From contig CAJNOQ010001148.1 of the NCBI GenBank assembly GCA_905250885.1, forward strand, positions 1-35,254: a DNA stretch of 35,254 nucleotides, read 5' to 3'. Below, in pieces: positions 1-10,447 of the stretch. This DNA is from Didymodactylos carnosus (Eukaryota; Rotifera; Eurotatoria; Philodinida; Philodinidae). Below the pieces are notes generated by a model. That model ran no database searches, had not been told where the DNA came from, and was given only the letters and a program-made list of their open reading frames with translations. The translations under genes and the position numbers were made by a program. How positions within the stretch are numbered: the stretch's first letter is position 1; every line of letters starts with the position of its first letter.

Positions 1-45
1 GGTGGGTCCAGACCTACCCTGGGCCGATGGCTAGCTACGTCGCTG
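1..45. mobile_element. Terminal fragment of a hAT-like element cut by the window edge
   Basis: Read on the minus strand, this begins with CAGCGACGTAGC and continues for 45 bases nearly identical to the element end that starts at 228 (three differences seen over about 44 bases). It is therefore the end of a second copy of the same family, in the opposite orientation, with most of the copy lying to the left of the window. The 182 bases between the two ends contain short GC-rich inverted repeats around TGTCCCG/CGGGACA (about 153-192) and no gene. The bases after the end (46-53) should be one copy of its target duplication, but the partner is outside the window. Confidence 0.6.
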
Positions 46-227
46 CAAGGATGAAACGTCTTCACTCAAGAACTTATACAAGATTCATTATCAATCAGTT
101 AGTAGTATATAGAGCATTGATCAGCAGATAACAATAGAGGTTTGCGAGACTGTCCCGGCATCCTGGTCTCGCGGGACTTTTTACGGGACAGGAACCAGAC
201 TTTTTTGAAATTAGTCTTGTATGAAAC

Positions 228-1250
228 CAGCGACGTAACCAGCCATCGGCCCAGGGTAGGTCTGGACCCACCTCTTGGAGTTTTATTTCTTTTAGGCTTT
301 GAATGTTTTTTGTTTTTAGTTAGAATAGAAAGTAAAGCAGCTTGACAAAAAACACATTTTTCTTGTCCGTTCTGTATTTTCTGGTGTGTACTGGTAGTCA
401 GAATTGATCGATTCCCTCTTATATCTGTGTTAAGCAAAAAAATGTTCTGTTTCAACATAATGTACTATTTATGCACTGAAATAAAAAAAGTATGCAGAGT
501 AAAGACGAAATGAACGATAATAAAAAGAAAGATCTGTAAAGTTATTTTTCTAAAACGCAATAGCTTGATAATAGTAATGATAGTAAATCAAATAGATATG
601 TTCAATTAGAAACACAGGCATCAGAATCATTGTATTCAAATATGTTGACATATGAGGCATCAGCACATTTATCTACATCTCTTTCGACATTGTTTATTTC
701 ATGATGAAATTGAATCTCCGCCACTATTATCACCAAGGCCGAATCTAATTGAATCGATTAAATACTTCGTTCCTAATATATATCCGCTGGTATAACTGTT
801 GGATATTCTTCCAGTTTCAGTTACTACTGCCCAACGTTCATTTTCAACAGTGTAGCTGATAAAGAATTATTCAAGAAACGGAACCGGGGATGAACGGTTA
901 AGTAATCTAACTGTTTTGCATGCACATGGTGAGGTTGTGTATTAACCTTGATTTAGGGGAACTCACTAATGAATTCGGCAAACAAAAACATCGAATTACA
1001 TTTGAGTAAGAGAGATACACTATTTGAATTATTTTCTATTTAATCTTTCTGTTTGCACGAGGCTTTTTGGCATACGATTTAAGCATGTATTTCTCTTATT
1101 CTTAACTCGTAGAAAAAATAAGGATGTGGTTAGATAAAGGGCAAATTTCCTGGGTGGGGTCAGAAGTGCTTCAGAACAGGAAAATACTATGTGAGGAAAT
1201 CAGAAAATTTTTTATGCCCACCTCTCCTAAAAATCCTGGCTACGTCGCTG
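228..1250. mobile_element. Non-autonomous hAT-like DNA transposon, about 1.0 kb
   Basis: The left end reads CAGCGACGTAACCAG and the right end, reverse-complemented, reads CAGCGACGTAGCCAG, a terminal inverted repeat matching at 14 of 15 positions. The flanks are an 8-bp direct repeat with one mismatch: TATGAAAC at 220-227 and TATGAAGC at 1251-1258. An 8-bp target duplication and CAG-starting ends are typical of the hAT superfamily. The interior shows no long open frame and no recognisable transposase, so the element would depend on a transposase encoded elsewhere. The mismatches in the ends and in the target duplication suggest it is not a very recent insertion. Confidence 0.7.
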
Positions 1251-2519
1251 TATGAAGCATGCAAATTTCTTAGTTTCTGTAGCGTTTTGGCACTAGCGTT
1301 TGGTAGAAAGAACTCATACAAAATTCTAAAAGTCTTTAACTAATAATCTTATCGTAACAGTGCTATTTTCCAGATTAGTCTGAATCATTGTCGTGCTGAT
1401 ATACTTTTCAGATTTCAATAAGCTTCCTTAAACTCGATACTTAAACTCTATTCTCCTAGCGAATACCGATACCGGTGTAGGGTACTGCTGAATGGCAGTT
1501 TCAATAGCTCGATATCTTCCCTGCAGTTGACAAGCTTTTGACACGGTCACCTATCTCATGACTGGTCATCAAACACAACTCTGGATAAAAGACTAACTTG
1601 ATGCAGAGTTCGTTCATCGAATTACTGAAGCTCTCAATACCTACTCACTAACCATGTACTAGCTTTCCGGAAAGCTACACGAACTAGCTAGAGGAGCTGC
1701 ATTGTTAATAATTGATAATTAGGCTAATTAAATTAATTAAGCTAATTAGTTATATTCACATACGAACATTGGCCGATCGAGTGATGACCGCTTACAAAAG
1801 AAGCAAATTGTATCATTACAAGTCATGCAAATCCAATAGGGTGTTATGGAAAGTATGATTGAATTTGAGCAACAGCAACACACTATCGACGATTGCTGCC
1901 CATAACTGAATGTTGAAATATCCACTCCAATATAACTTTGACTTCAATGGACGGCGATTCCAGAATAGTCTGTACACTGTAATCTGGGATTATTTTCTAC
2001 TTTATAGTAAATCGATCTGGATCGCCAAGGATTTTCCAACTTTTATAAAATTCTCAGCGATTTTACACTTAGAGACCACAAAGAGGTACTGAAAAGGTCC
2101 TCGGATTAGGTCTGGTTAAGACAAAGTCGAGTTTCACCGCAACTTTCTGAAGATCGCAAAGCGATTTGCTCTTGCTAATATTCCCCATTTTTATGTCTGA
2201 ATTTAGCATCTTCCAAAAATGTACTTGGTTATATTAACTCAAACACATGATCCTAACAATTTATATTTATTTTCTTTATTTTTTAAATAAAATAACAGTC
2301 GTTCAGCAATGTCGAATTTGGTTTTCATTAGAAAAAGATCCATATTGTCATCCAATAAGCTGAAATAATACACCCACTCAACTTCAAAGTTCAATAGCTT
2401 TTAATAATGGTGAAAAAGTCTATCTTCAGCCATTTTCAAGCAAATCTCTGATTATCAGTATTCTCATTCAAATTGTTCTTCCTCATCATCTAGAAAATCG
2501 CTGAGGATTTTCTAGAAAG
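1251..2519. other. Intergenic, no gene recognised
   Basis: No supportable coding region or RNA gene was seen. Around 1440-1950 the composition is less AT-biased than the surroundings, and short open pieces occur in several frames, all broken by stops. This could be a decayed mobile-element coding remnant, but I could not match it to any family. A run of AATTAATTAAGCTAATTA-type palindromic sequence lies near 1715-1750. Confidence 0.4.
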
Positions 2520-2713
2520 TAGAAAATAATCCGACTTTTTGATTTTCGAAAAGTTCATATATAAAATCCCAGAGGATTTTCTATAAATAATTCCCAACAA
2601 TGTAGAAAATCGATGTCAGTTTTCCACATTATTGGAAATTCGATTTTCTATAATCTCGAAAATCCGTGAGGATTTTATATATGGACTTTTTGAAAATCGC
2701 CGGGCATTTTCTA
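2520..2713. repeat. Foldback palindrome (hairpin element)
   Basis: The left half (TAGAAAATAATCC through CCAACAATG) matches the reverse complement of the right half with scattered mismatches. For example AAGTTCATATATAAAATCC on the left pairs with the reverse complement of the block around 2666-2690. The centre, near 2610-2630, is itself an imperfect palindrome (CCAACAATG and CATTATTGG). The whole unit could form one long hairpin. Such units are typical of foldback elements or small MITEs. I found no convincing target-site duplication, so the class is open. Confidence 0.65.
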
Positions 2714-3662
2714 AAAAATATTCTCGACTTTACAGTCTATGAGCTCTATGTATTTTTCAGAATAGTTTCAAGCGGGTCTATTCTAGAAAGAACCTGAGGT
2801 TATTTCATAATCCTTTTGAGATTAACTTATCTGGAGAGAGCTCACTTTTCATTAGCAGATACGTCGTAGTCTCTACTACTTGTATGCAAAATGCGAGTGA
2901 AAAACTCAAAAACTGGAAAATTTCTGAGAGAAATTCATTAGAAGTCAAAGATTTATTTCAGAATAGGTTGTGGTTTCTTCACATTTTTTCAAAGTCAGAC
3001 TGTAGCTTAAAATTAAAATATTCGTGGTTAAGAATAGTATCAAAAAAACTGACGTTAGAGTCAAAATGCACACTAATATTAAAGCGTGCCGTAACTTTTG
3101 ACCAAAACGTTTTAAAAGCGATAAGAATCACGTTAGATCTTCGTTTTACCAGAGCTTTCAAATAAGATGGTTAGAAACAATTGAGAAACAATGAGATGCA
3201 GCCTAACATCGGCTTTTTACTCACTTTCCCACACAGCGGCGTCTATCCCGCCTAAGCATTTGAGGCCCTTTGTACCACCTCAGACGTTCGAGCCTTTAGT
3301 GTGCTCCCTGGAAAATGTTTTTTTTTACAACAAAAAAGTGTCCCACCTACTTCCCAAAGTTGAATTACATACAACTTCTTTAACGAAACTTGTTTATTCC
3401 TATTTCTTTTTAAACGTGAGTCCCTGGCTGTAGTGACATCTTAACCCTGTTCATTCATGGAGGCAGAGTCATAGTTTATCGTACTCCAGTGTCGGTTTTT
3501 TTGTTCAGTTCTTTCTTAATAAAGAATAGCTTCGTTTTTTCTGACCTACTGACGAAAAAAAGTTTTCTTTAATTTCCGATAATCCTCTTTAACAATAAAA
3601 GACACCATGATGATTTGTTTACAAGAATCTTGTACCACGAGACTGTAAATTAATTTCTAAAA
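2714..3662. other. Intergenic, presumed RAB28 5' flank
   Basis: No gene was recognised. Small open frames of 80-93 codons occur here (2884-3165 and 3191-3433) but show no family resemblance, no splice context and no codon pattern like the neighbouring genes. The last few hundred bases must hold the RAB28 promoter and 5' leader. I could not identify a TATA box or initiator with confidence. Confidence 0.35.
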
Positions 3663-4813
3663 ATGTCTGATTCGGAGAATGAAACACATGAAAAACACGT
3701 GAAGATTGTCATTGTTGGAGATGGTTCCTCTGGCAAAGTGAGAAGAAAAAAAACATGCTATTTCATCCTTCGTCAACTAAAATATCTTCTCATTTATTAG
3801 ACATCGATATCGTCCCGTTTCTCTAAAGATGCATTCGACCGTGAATATAATCAAACACTTGGAATCGATTATTATTTAAAACGAATTAACTTAACCCGTA
3901 TATTAACCTTTTAAATATGTAAAAAAAGCCAGCTCAATCAGTAGCTTTCCTTTTACTGTTTTAGGTGATTATAATGTAACATTAGCAATAAATGATATTG
4001 GCGGACAAACCCTAGGTGGATCTATGTTAGACAAATATATTTATGGTGCCGATGTGGGTATATACATGGACCGATTCGGTAGAATATTATATTGTTTTTT
4101 ATTCTAGATTGTTTTGTTAGTGTATGATATTACAAATTTGCAAAGTTTTGAGAATCTTGAAGATTGGTATCAAACAGTGATCAAATATTGTGCGGGACGA
4201 AAACCTTTATTTGCATTAGTATGTATATTCTTCATTTTACATGAAAATCATTTCAATGATATTCTTTTGTTATTCATATAGGTTGGCAATAAAAGTATGT
4301 ATGGGTCATGATGCCATTTATTATTCTTACTCCACTAAGATAGAGGAAAATCGTTTGTTTCTAAAAAGAACAATTGTCAATATTAAGAAAATAATCCGAA
4401 TTGTCATCGGATGCTATCCTTGCGAGTAAATCTTTTACTATCACTTTTCATAGTTATATATTAATGTTTTAGGTGACCTGGAGCATGCGGTGAGTAAAGT
4501 CAAATATTATATGTTTTTTTAAAACATTTACATTTTTTTGTACTTTTAGCGTGCTGTTAAAACGGAGAAACACCAACGCTTTAGTAAAGATAAGGATATT
4601 CCGGCCTACTTTGTATCAGCAAAAACAGGCGAATCGGTTGATAACGTATTTCGTCAAGTGACAGCTACTTTGTTACACGTTATGTTACGTTCTGACGATA
4701 TTCCTCGCATCATACCAGCTCCAATAACACGCCGTGAACCGGAGCGTAATGCGCTACCTATCAAACCACCACCTTCATCAAATACACGCACATCCATTTG
4801 TAATCTACAGTGA
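3663..4813 (+). CDS. RAB28: RAB28-type small GTPase
   Basis: A Ras-superfamily GTPase that cycles between GDP- and GTP-bound forms on membranes; RAB28 is linked to ciliary and endosomal traffic in animals. Seven exons join in frame: 3663-3737, 3801-3897, 3965-4053, 4108-4218, 4282-4294, 4473-4489 and 4550-4813, giving 221 residues, the size of vertebrate RAB28. Visible motifs are MSDSE at the start, P-loop GDGSSGKT (residues 19-26), switch [11 protein letters not shown], switch II DIGGQ, NKSD for guanine recognition and SAKTG. The protein ends in CNLQ, a CaaX box for prenylation instead of the usual Rab double cysteine, as in RAB28 elsewhere. Oddities: the residue before DIGGQ is Asn where vertebrate RAB28 has Trp, and exons 5 and 6 are only 13 and 17 bases long. 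It converges with the eL41 gene. Confidence 0.93.
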
Positions 4814-5458
4814 AATTTGTTTTTGTTTTTTTTTCTTACTCTTCGAACTTTTATTGCTGTTTTGGTTTTCTGTTTATATATAGTTATTCAAGTTTATACT
4901 GTGCAATTGAATATAAAAAAACCAGTGTGCATATCTTTTCTTTATCTGTACTTTTTTGTCCATAAATTTTGGATTTTATGAATTCGAGTTTTTTGTTGAC
5001 ATTAACAAAATGAATTAATAAAAACTTTCTTAGGTAGCAAAGAATGGTCCACTTTACCATAACAAAAACATTCCTCAGTTCGATTCAATGAGTGAAACCG
5101 TATGTATACAGAATGACAATTGTTAACGGAGCTGAGGTACTTATCACCGCGTACGGATGTTTAAGATCTAGTCCGAGATAATCATGACCTTTTGCTGAAA
5201 CCATGCTACAATATTAGTATAGGTTATTTGCGTGTTTTCAACGGAAACTTTTTTTATTTTTTTTAACAACGTATAATAGAAAAAACACACATAATCTATG
5301 AAAAGCTTGATATTTTGCAATTGTTAGAACTAATTCGTAATCGACGTATGAAAAAGAACATTATGCATATAAAAGCCATTTGAGTTAACAAATATAAACA
5401 CCAATCCATATTCATACCACATCTAATCACAGATCATGTTGTAATAATTCGTTGTTAA
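4814..5458. other. 3' flanks of two convergent genes
   Basis: A 645-base stretch between the RAB28 stop and the eL41 stop on the opposite strand. It should hold both 3' untranslated regions. No other gene, repeat or RNA was recognised. Confidence 0.5.
5017..5022 (+). promoter_or_regulatory. Probable polyadenylation signal for RAB28
   Basis: AATAAA about 200 bases downstream of the RAB28 stop, followed by AT-rich sequence. It is the clearest canonical hexamer between the two convergent genes. Position and sequence are the only evidence. Confidence 0.45.
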
Positions 5459-5601
5459 TTATTTTGATCTTTCACGCATTCGTCGTCGTTTACGTTTAAG
5501 TCGTCGCATACTAAAAATAAAAACAACAGAAAAATTCTCAATAACATTTCAACATTACTTTGACTTTTTTGTTACCGTTTCTTTCTCCATTTGGCACGCA
5601 T
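5459..5601 (-). CDS. RPL41: Ribosomal protein eL41 (two exons, 25 residues)
   Basis: A very small, extremely basic protein of the large ribosomal subunit that sits at the subunit interface. On the minus strand, exon 1 is 5601-5576 and exon 2 is 5510-5459, separated by a 65-base GT-AG intron. Joined, they give 25 codons and a TAA. The product starts MRAKWRKKRMRRLKRKRR and ends MRERSK, differing from the mammalian protein at only a couple of positions, and the length is exact for the family. An acceptor-like TTTTAG lies only five bases upstream of the ATG, so the leader may be joined by cis- or trans-splicing. It converges on RAB28. At this size it is easily missed by gene finders. Confidence 0.93.
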
Positions 5602-6524
5602 ATTATCTAAAACAATAGATTAAGCACATTAGCAACGCACAAAAACGAACGTACAGTGTCTACTGAGAGAAGAGGTCCAGTTGAAGTAGGATTAATATAA
5701 TAAGCTTTGAGGAGAAAACATGTTTTCCAAACTTAGTCTGTTACTAAAGATAACGCTTCAACTTCGTTGTCATTGGCTCACCAACTCGAGTAGGGATAAT
5801 AGGTGGAGTAACTACTAACATTAACAGATAAAATTCGGATCAGAAAATAACTTTTTTATTTAGAGACTATACTTGCGATCTGACAACAGTGGAAAATGGA
5901 CATCTTCTCGATAATCCCTTTATCTACTCTAATTTTAAAACGAGCGACTTAGACTTAGTCAGGTATAGGCAATCAGAAATTGTAAAAAAAAAGCAGAGAA
6001 AGATCTTGTTGATCAATCGACCCAAAAGTAAAAAAAACTGAAACGACTGCATGAATGAATGAATGAACTCAAAACGTGTAACCTTTGCTTTTCAATGTTA
6101 CTGATTCGACGATGGAAAGGGCAAGCAGACGGTACTAGAATTATTTAATCAAGCAAGAAAATTATTGAGATGCTTTTGTAATCTCTTTTTGGCAAGATAA
6201 GTCATAAATAGTATAAAGAACAGAGTCAACTTTGAATTTCAATGGTTTATGCATCTCGCATCCTTCTGAATCTTAAACACAAGTATGGTAGATATTGACC
6301 AATCAATTTGTTTTAGCCTTAATGTGTTTGATTTTTAAAGAGGATTTTTATGAATGAGATTGTTTGTGGTATTCATAATCAGATGACCGATAATTGTGAA
6401 CTGATGGCCGTTAAAAAGATGCCTTTATTGGGCAACCATTCGTCCCTACATTGAAAAGCCACGGCTAGCTATTGTTTTTAATAGAAATTATTGTCATGGT
6501 GGATTTTTCCACTGTGAAAATAAC
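5602..6524. other. Intergenic, eL41 5' flank; no gene recognised
   Basis: AT-rich sequence upstream of the minus-strand eL41 gene. Its promoter must lie here, but no clear core element was seen. A short tandem GAATGAAT run lies near 6053-6065. There is no coding region I can support. Confidence 0.4.
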
Positions 6525-6532
6525 GTCACAGT

Positions 6533-6944
6533 CAGAGTTGTCAGATGTTCAGATCAAAAATGCGGAATAAAAACGAAAACGCATTTTCATGGTCTAACTT
6601 CATATTTTTCACGCACGGAGAGTCAAAAAAATGTTTTCTATAGCACTTGCTGTTTTTACTCAATAAAACATAAGAGAACAACAAACAGAAATGTAAATCT
6701 CGATTTTAATTGACACATTATTTTGTTGCTGGTATATTTTTGAATAGAATGAATAAGTTTAAGCGGTTCTGCCGATGATAAGAATAATTATAAATTTCAG
6801 TGCAGGTTAACGATGAGTTTAAACGAATTTTTAACTCAGGAGAAAAACAGCAAAAGCAGAAAATCCTTAAAATGCGGACAAACTACGGAAAAAGCTTAAA
6901 AATTCGGAATTTGTTCGCAAAATGCGGACCATTTGGCAGCTCTG
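6533..6944. mobile_element. Short hAT-like MITE with target duplication
   Basis: The left end reads CAGAGTTGTCAGATG and the right end, reverse-complemented, reads CAGAGCTGCCAAATG, matching at 12 of 15 positions. Subterminal copies of AATGCGGA occur near both ends. The element is flanked by an 8-bp direct repeat with one mismatch, GTCACAGT (6525-6532) and GTCACAAT (6945-6952). CAGxGNTGCCA-type ends with 8-bp duplications are typical of hAT transposons. At 412 bp and without transposase it is a non-autonomous MITE. Its ends differ from those of the element at 228-1250, so it is a separate family. Confidence 0.72.
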
Positions 6945-6952
6945 GTCACAAT

Positions 6953-8583
6953 GAAAGTTTCCACACTCACAGCTTTCACACTGGAAAAACTTGCATGTCA
7001 ATTTGGAATAATATGCAGAGGCATAAACATGTGCATTCTCGGTTAACCGTATTTAGTTTATAGGAAGTGTTTCAGAGTAGATGATATTGTCAGTATTTTG
7101 TATATATTTCGGTCTCTGATTCGAACTAAGCTTTGACCTTTCTTTTAAAGGATTCGTCGCGAAGTTCTGTACAAGATTTCTATTGAACATTTTGCTTCAA
7201 AATATAAATTTAGAGTAGTATATCGTTTATCCTCCATATATCCAAATCCCTCCACTTCCTAACCAAAAAATTAGATTTTTTCAAAAATTCTCCAAATTGC
7301 GCGCTGACGTTTTAAAATTCTTTTCTATGTTTTTCGAAATACTTTGGAGTGTCCTGTTTCTTCACATATACATTGTTTTATGTCTAAAGGTCTTTGATAT
7401 AATTGGAGCTAGTTTCCTGGATTGGATGCATCTAAACCTGAAAAATTGACTTCTTTTCGCTTCCTTTTTCATGAGTGCGATTTAAAATTTCTTTTTACAA
7501 TGGATATAAAAGAAAACCCATTTTTCTTTGCAATGACATTAGAGTGAGTGAGCCTGGTAGAAAACATTAAGAAAAGTAAAATAAAACGAGTAAAAATAGT
7601 TTTCTTCTAGTATATCAGCGACATGAAAAAACAGTCCATTTAGAACAGATGACGAACTAATTTTTGGATTCAGCATAGTCGAGAAGCTAATTGGAACCAG
7701 GATAGCAGATCTAAAGCAAGAAAATCAGAAAATAAACTCCCAAAAGCAGAAAAAAGTCAGGAAAAGAAGTTCAAAATCAGAAAATCAATAAACCTATGAA
7801 CAAAAAAGGGTAGAAACGAGACAGAAAAAGTTACAAAAATCAGAATATCTGGGATCTGTGGTTGGAACTACCATTTTTAGATCGACGTATTGCCAGACGT
7901 TTCAGAAAATGTTTAAAACAAGCATCATTTTCTTATTGAAACTTTTGTACGTATTTTATGCAGAAAAAACTTTTGTCGATACGCCTCACAATTTGTAAGT
8001 TATCAACTGAAAAATAAAATATCATCCATTGATAAAACATTATCAACGATATTATCCTTATTTACATAACTTTCGATAATTTTTTTTCTCTCTTTCACAA
8101 GATATAAAGATAAAAATCTCTTTCACAGATAATCGAACAGATTCCCTATTGAGAATCCGAAAATCGATTAATAAATTTTGTTGTGTTTGATGTTATCTGC
8201 TTTTATCGTCAATTCTTTTTGTATTACGAAAAATAATAAATTGTATGCGCAATTATGCCGTAGTTTTGCTTTGAATGATAGAGGCGTAACAACTTCAATG
8301 ATTTTTTATCACGTATTCGCTTGCAAACTCATTTTTTTGGTTTTAAAATTTCTATTAGTCTGAGCTTTCCTGATCAATCATGTGTATTTTTCATGTGTGT
8401 ACCATCACTATGTTTGTACTTTCAGATTGTATCTCTCAATATCAGCCAACGTTGAAGTTTTTTTTTAAAAAATCGACACCAATATGTAACTGAATCTTTT
8501 GGGAATTTTAGAAGTAATATGAGTGTCCTAATGTCTTTTTTGCTCTTTTAGCACTACACACAACTATTGAAATAAACTCAGAA
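6953..8583. other. Intergenic, 5' flank of innexin copy 1
   Basis: About 1.6 kb of AT-rich sequence without a recognisable gene. Small open frames (for example 8178-8363) resemble no family. The native innexin promoter is presumably in the right-hand part. It is present only here and was not carried into the second duplicate. Confidence 0.4.
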
Positions 8584-8596
8584 AAGATTTAGAATC

Positions 8597-10447
8597 ATGG
8601 ACATAGTTGGAATGGTCACTCGTTTACCAACACTTGTGTTTGGTGCTTCACGATGTGATGATAGTTTTGCCGATCGGCTATCATACAAATATACTGTATT
8701 AATGCTTGTCGTATTTGCTATCATTGTTACTAACAAACAATTTGGAACAAAACATATTCAGTGTAAGTATAGGAAAATAATTTCTTTTTGACAGATATAT
8801 TCATCTTTTTTCATTTAGGTTGGGTTCCAGCGCAGTTTACAAAAAATTATGAAGATTATGTGAACGATATTTGTTGGGTTTCGAACACGTATTATATTCC
8901 GCTCGATGAAAAAGTACCCAAAATTGATAGCGTTCGTAGGCAAAATGAACTGGTATGTACATTTTTAATACGTATGCACTCAAATTTGAAAATATATTAG
9001 TAAAAATGTGCGAAATATATACTAAAACTAGCGTGATAGGAGTTAAGGAGATCTAAGCTTGAAATGCAAAAGATTCGTTTTTAGTACCATAATTTAACGT
9101 TGTTTTTCTCTTTTTTCAGCGTTATTATCAATGGATACCGTTTATTTTGTTATTACAAGCATTTTGTTTTTATTTTCCACATCTTGTGTGGCGCTCACTA
9201 TCACGGCGAAGTGGTATTGACGTTCGAGATATCATCGATGCTGCAATTAATTATAAATCGGTTGATACAGCAACGAAAGACGATAATCATAAAACAGAAC
9301 TAATGGAATACATTGTAGAAGCTATTGATAAATATGTGGATGATCCTCGACGTCAACCTGATGAACGCGGAACAAAAATTAGTATAAAACGTTTATTTAT
9401 GACAATCTGCATTTTTTTAGGAAAATATCTAGGTAATTATTTAATTATTGTATATTTTACAACGAAAGCATTATATATTACAAATGCCGTTTGTCAAATA
9501 TTTTTATTAAATCTGTTTCTTGGCCAAAAATTTCATCTATTTGGTATACAAGTTGTTAAACGTATTATTGAAGGAAAAGGTAAAAGAGTATTTTTTTAAG
9601 AGTAGTATAGTATAATTTAAAAAAATCTGTTTATTTTCCTAGGCTGGGATACAAAATCAATTTATTTTCCAAAAGTGACACTATGTGATTTTCAAATACG
9701 TGAAGCATTACATCCAAGAGATTCTCATCGTTATACTGTTCAATGTGTATTACCATTGAATCTTTTTTCGCAGCAGGTAAGAAAGTAACAGTGTTTTGAC
9801 GTACCTAGTCAATCAGGTGATTCTCTTTTTTAAGATTTTTACCTTTATCTGGTTTTGGTATATGATGGTATTCATTGTTGTAAGTAAAAAATTTACATAC
9901 TTTAACTAAAGTATCTAACAAAAATCATCTTTTTTTTTTCTATCAGTCAATATTTGATGTCATCGTATGGGTTACACGCTTCTTCCCGGATAAACAATAT
10001 AATTATATTAAACGTCGTCTTCAATTGATGAAACGTGATACTGATTTTAATCAACAACCACCCGAATACGTTCAAGGATGGTACAAAGAATTTATATTTG
10101 GTTATTTGGAACCGGATGGAATATTTATGTTACGATTATTGTCATCAAATACAAGTGATTTTGTTTGTACGGAAGTTATTAACCAATTATGGCAAGCCTA
10201 CTATCATAAAGATATTAAAGAAATCTCACGTAAACGTCGACGAGAATTAGGGGGTGACGTGTATGTTCCTCCGGTACAACGACAAGTATCCGAGCCACCA
10301 GATTTAACAGAATCCTATGATACAATTCGTCGACGAGCTAATTATCCATCGCCATCGCCCATTTCAAACGGTGGTATGCCCCTATTTTCGTCGTCAAAAA
10401 ATGCAGGTACATCATCGTTGACACCACTAGTTGAATCAGAAGCTTAG
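8597..10447 (+). CDS. Innexin gap-junction protein, copy 1
   Basis: A four-pass membrane protein that forms invertebrate gap junctions and hemichannels. Exons 8597-8762, 8819-8952, 9120-9579, 9643-9776, 9835-9879 and 9947-10447 join in frame to 479 residues. Membrane segment 1 is about residues 33-48. The first extracellular loop has Cys56 and Cys74 (QCWVPAQF, DICW). The innexin signature YYQW is at 102-105, leading into segment 2. Segment 3 is about 206-240. The second loop has Cys268 and Cys288 (VTLCDFQIRE, YTVQCVLP), and segment 4 is about 299-323. The cytoplasmic tail is basic, then Ser/Pro-rich. An acceptor-like TTTAG ends five bases before the ATG. This copy keeps its native upstream flank. 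It cannot be assigned to a numbered innexin from sequence alone. Confidence 0.93.

Noticed and set aside
99-458. 119-codon minus-strand open frame
   Set aside because: It runs across the end of a hAT-like element and its flank, has no family resemblance and no splice context.
1440-1950. Possible retrotransposon gag-like remnant
   Set aside because: Suggestive short phrases appear in broken frames, but none is long or specific enough to name a family.
2884-3433. Two small open frames upstream of RAB28
   Set aside because: No recognisable motif, no matching codon pattern and no splice link to RAB28.
8597-10447. Bestrophin-type channel as the identity of the duplicated membrane gene
   Set aside because: Four membrane segments alone allowed this, but YYQW before segment 2 and two conserved cysteines in each extracellular loop identify an innexin.
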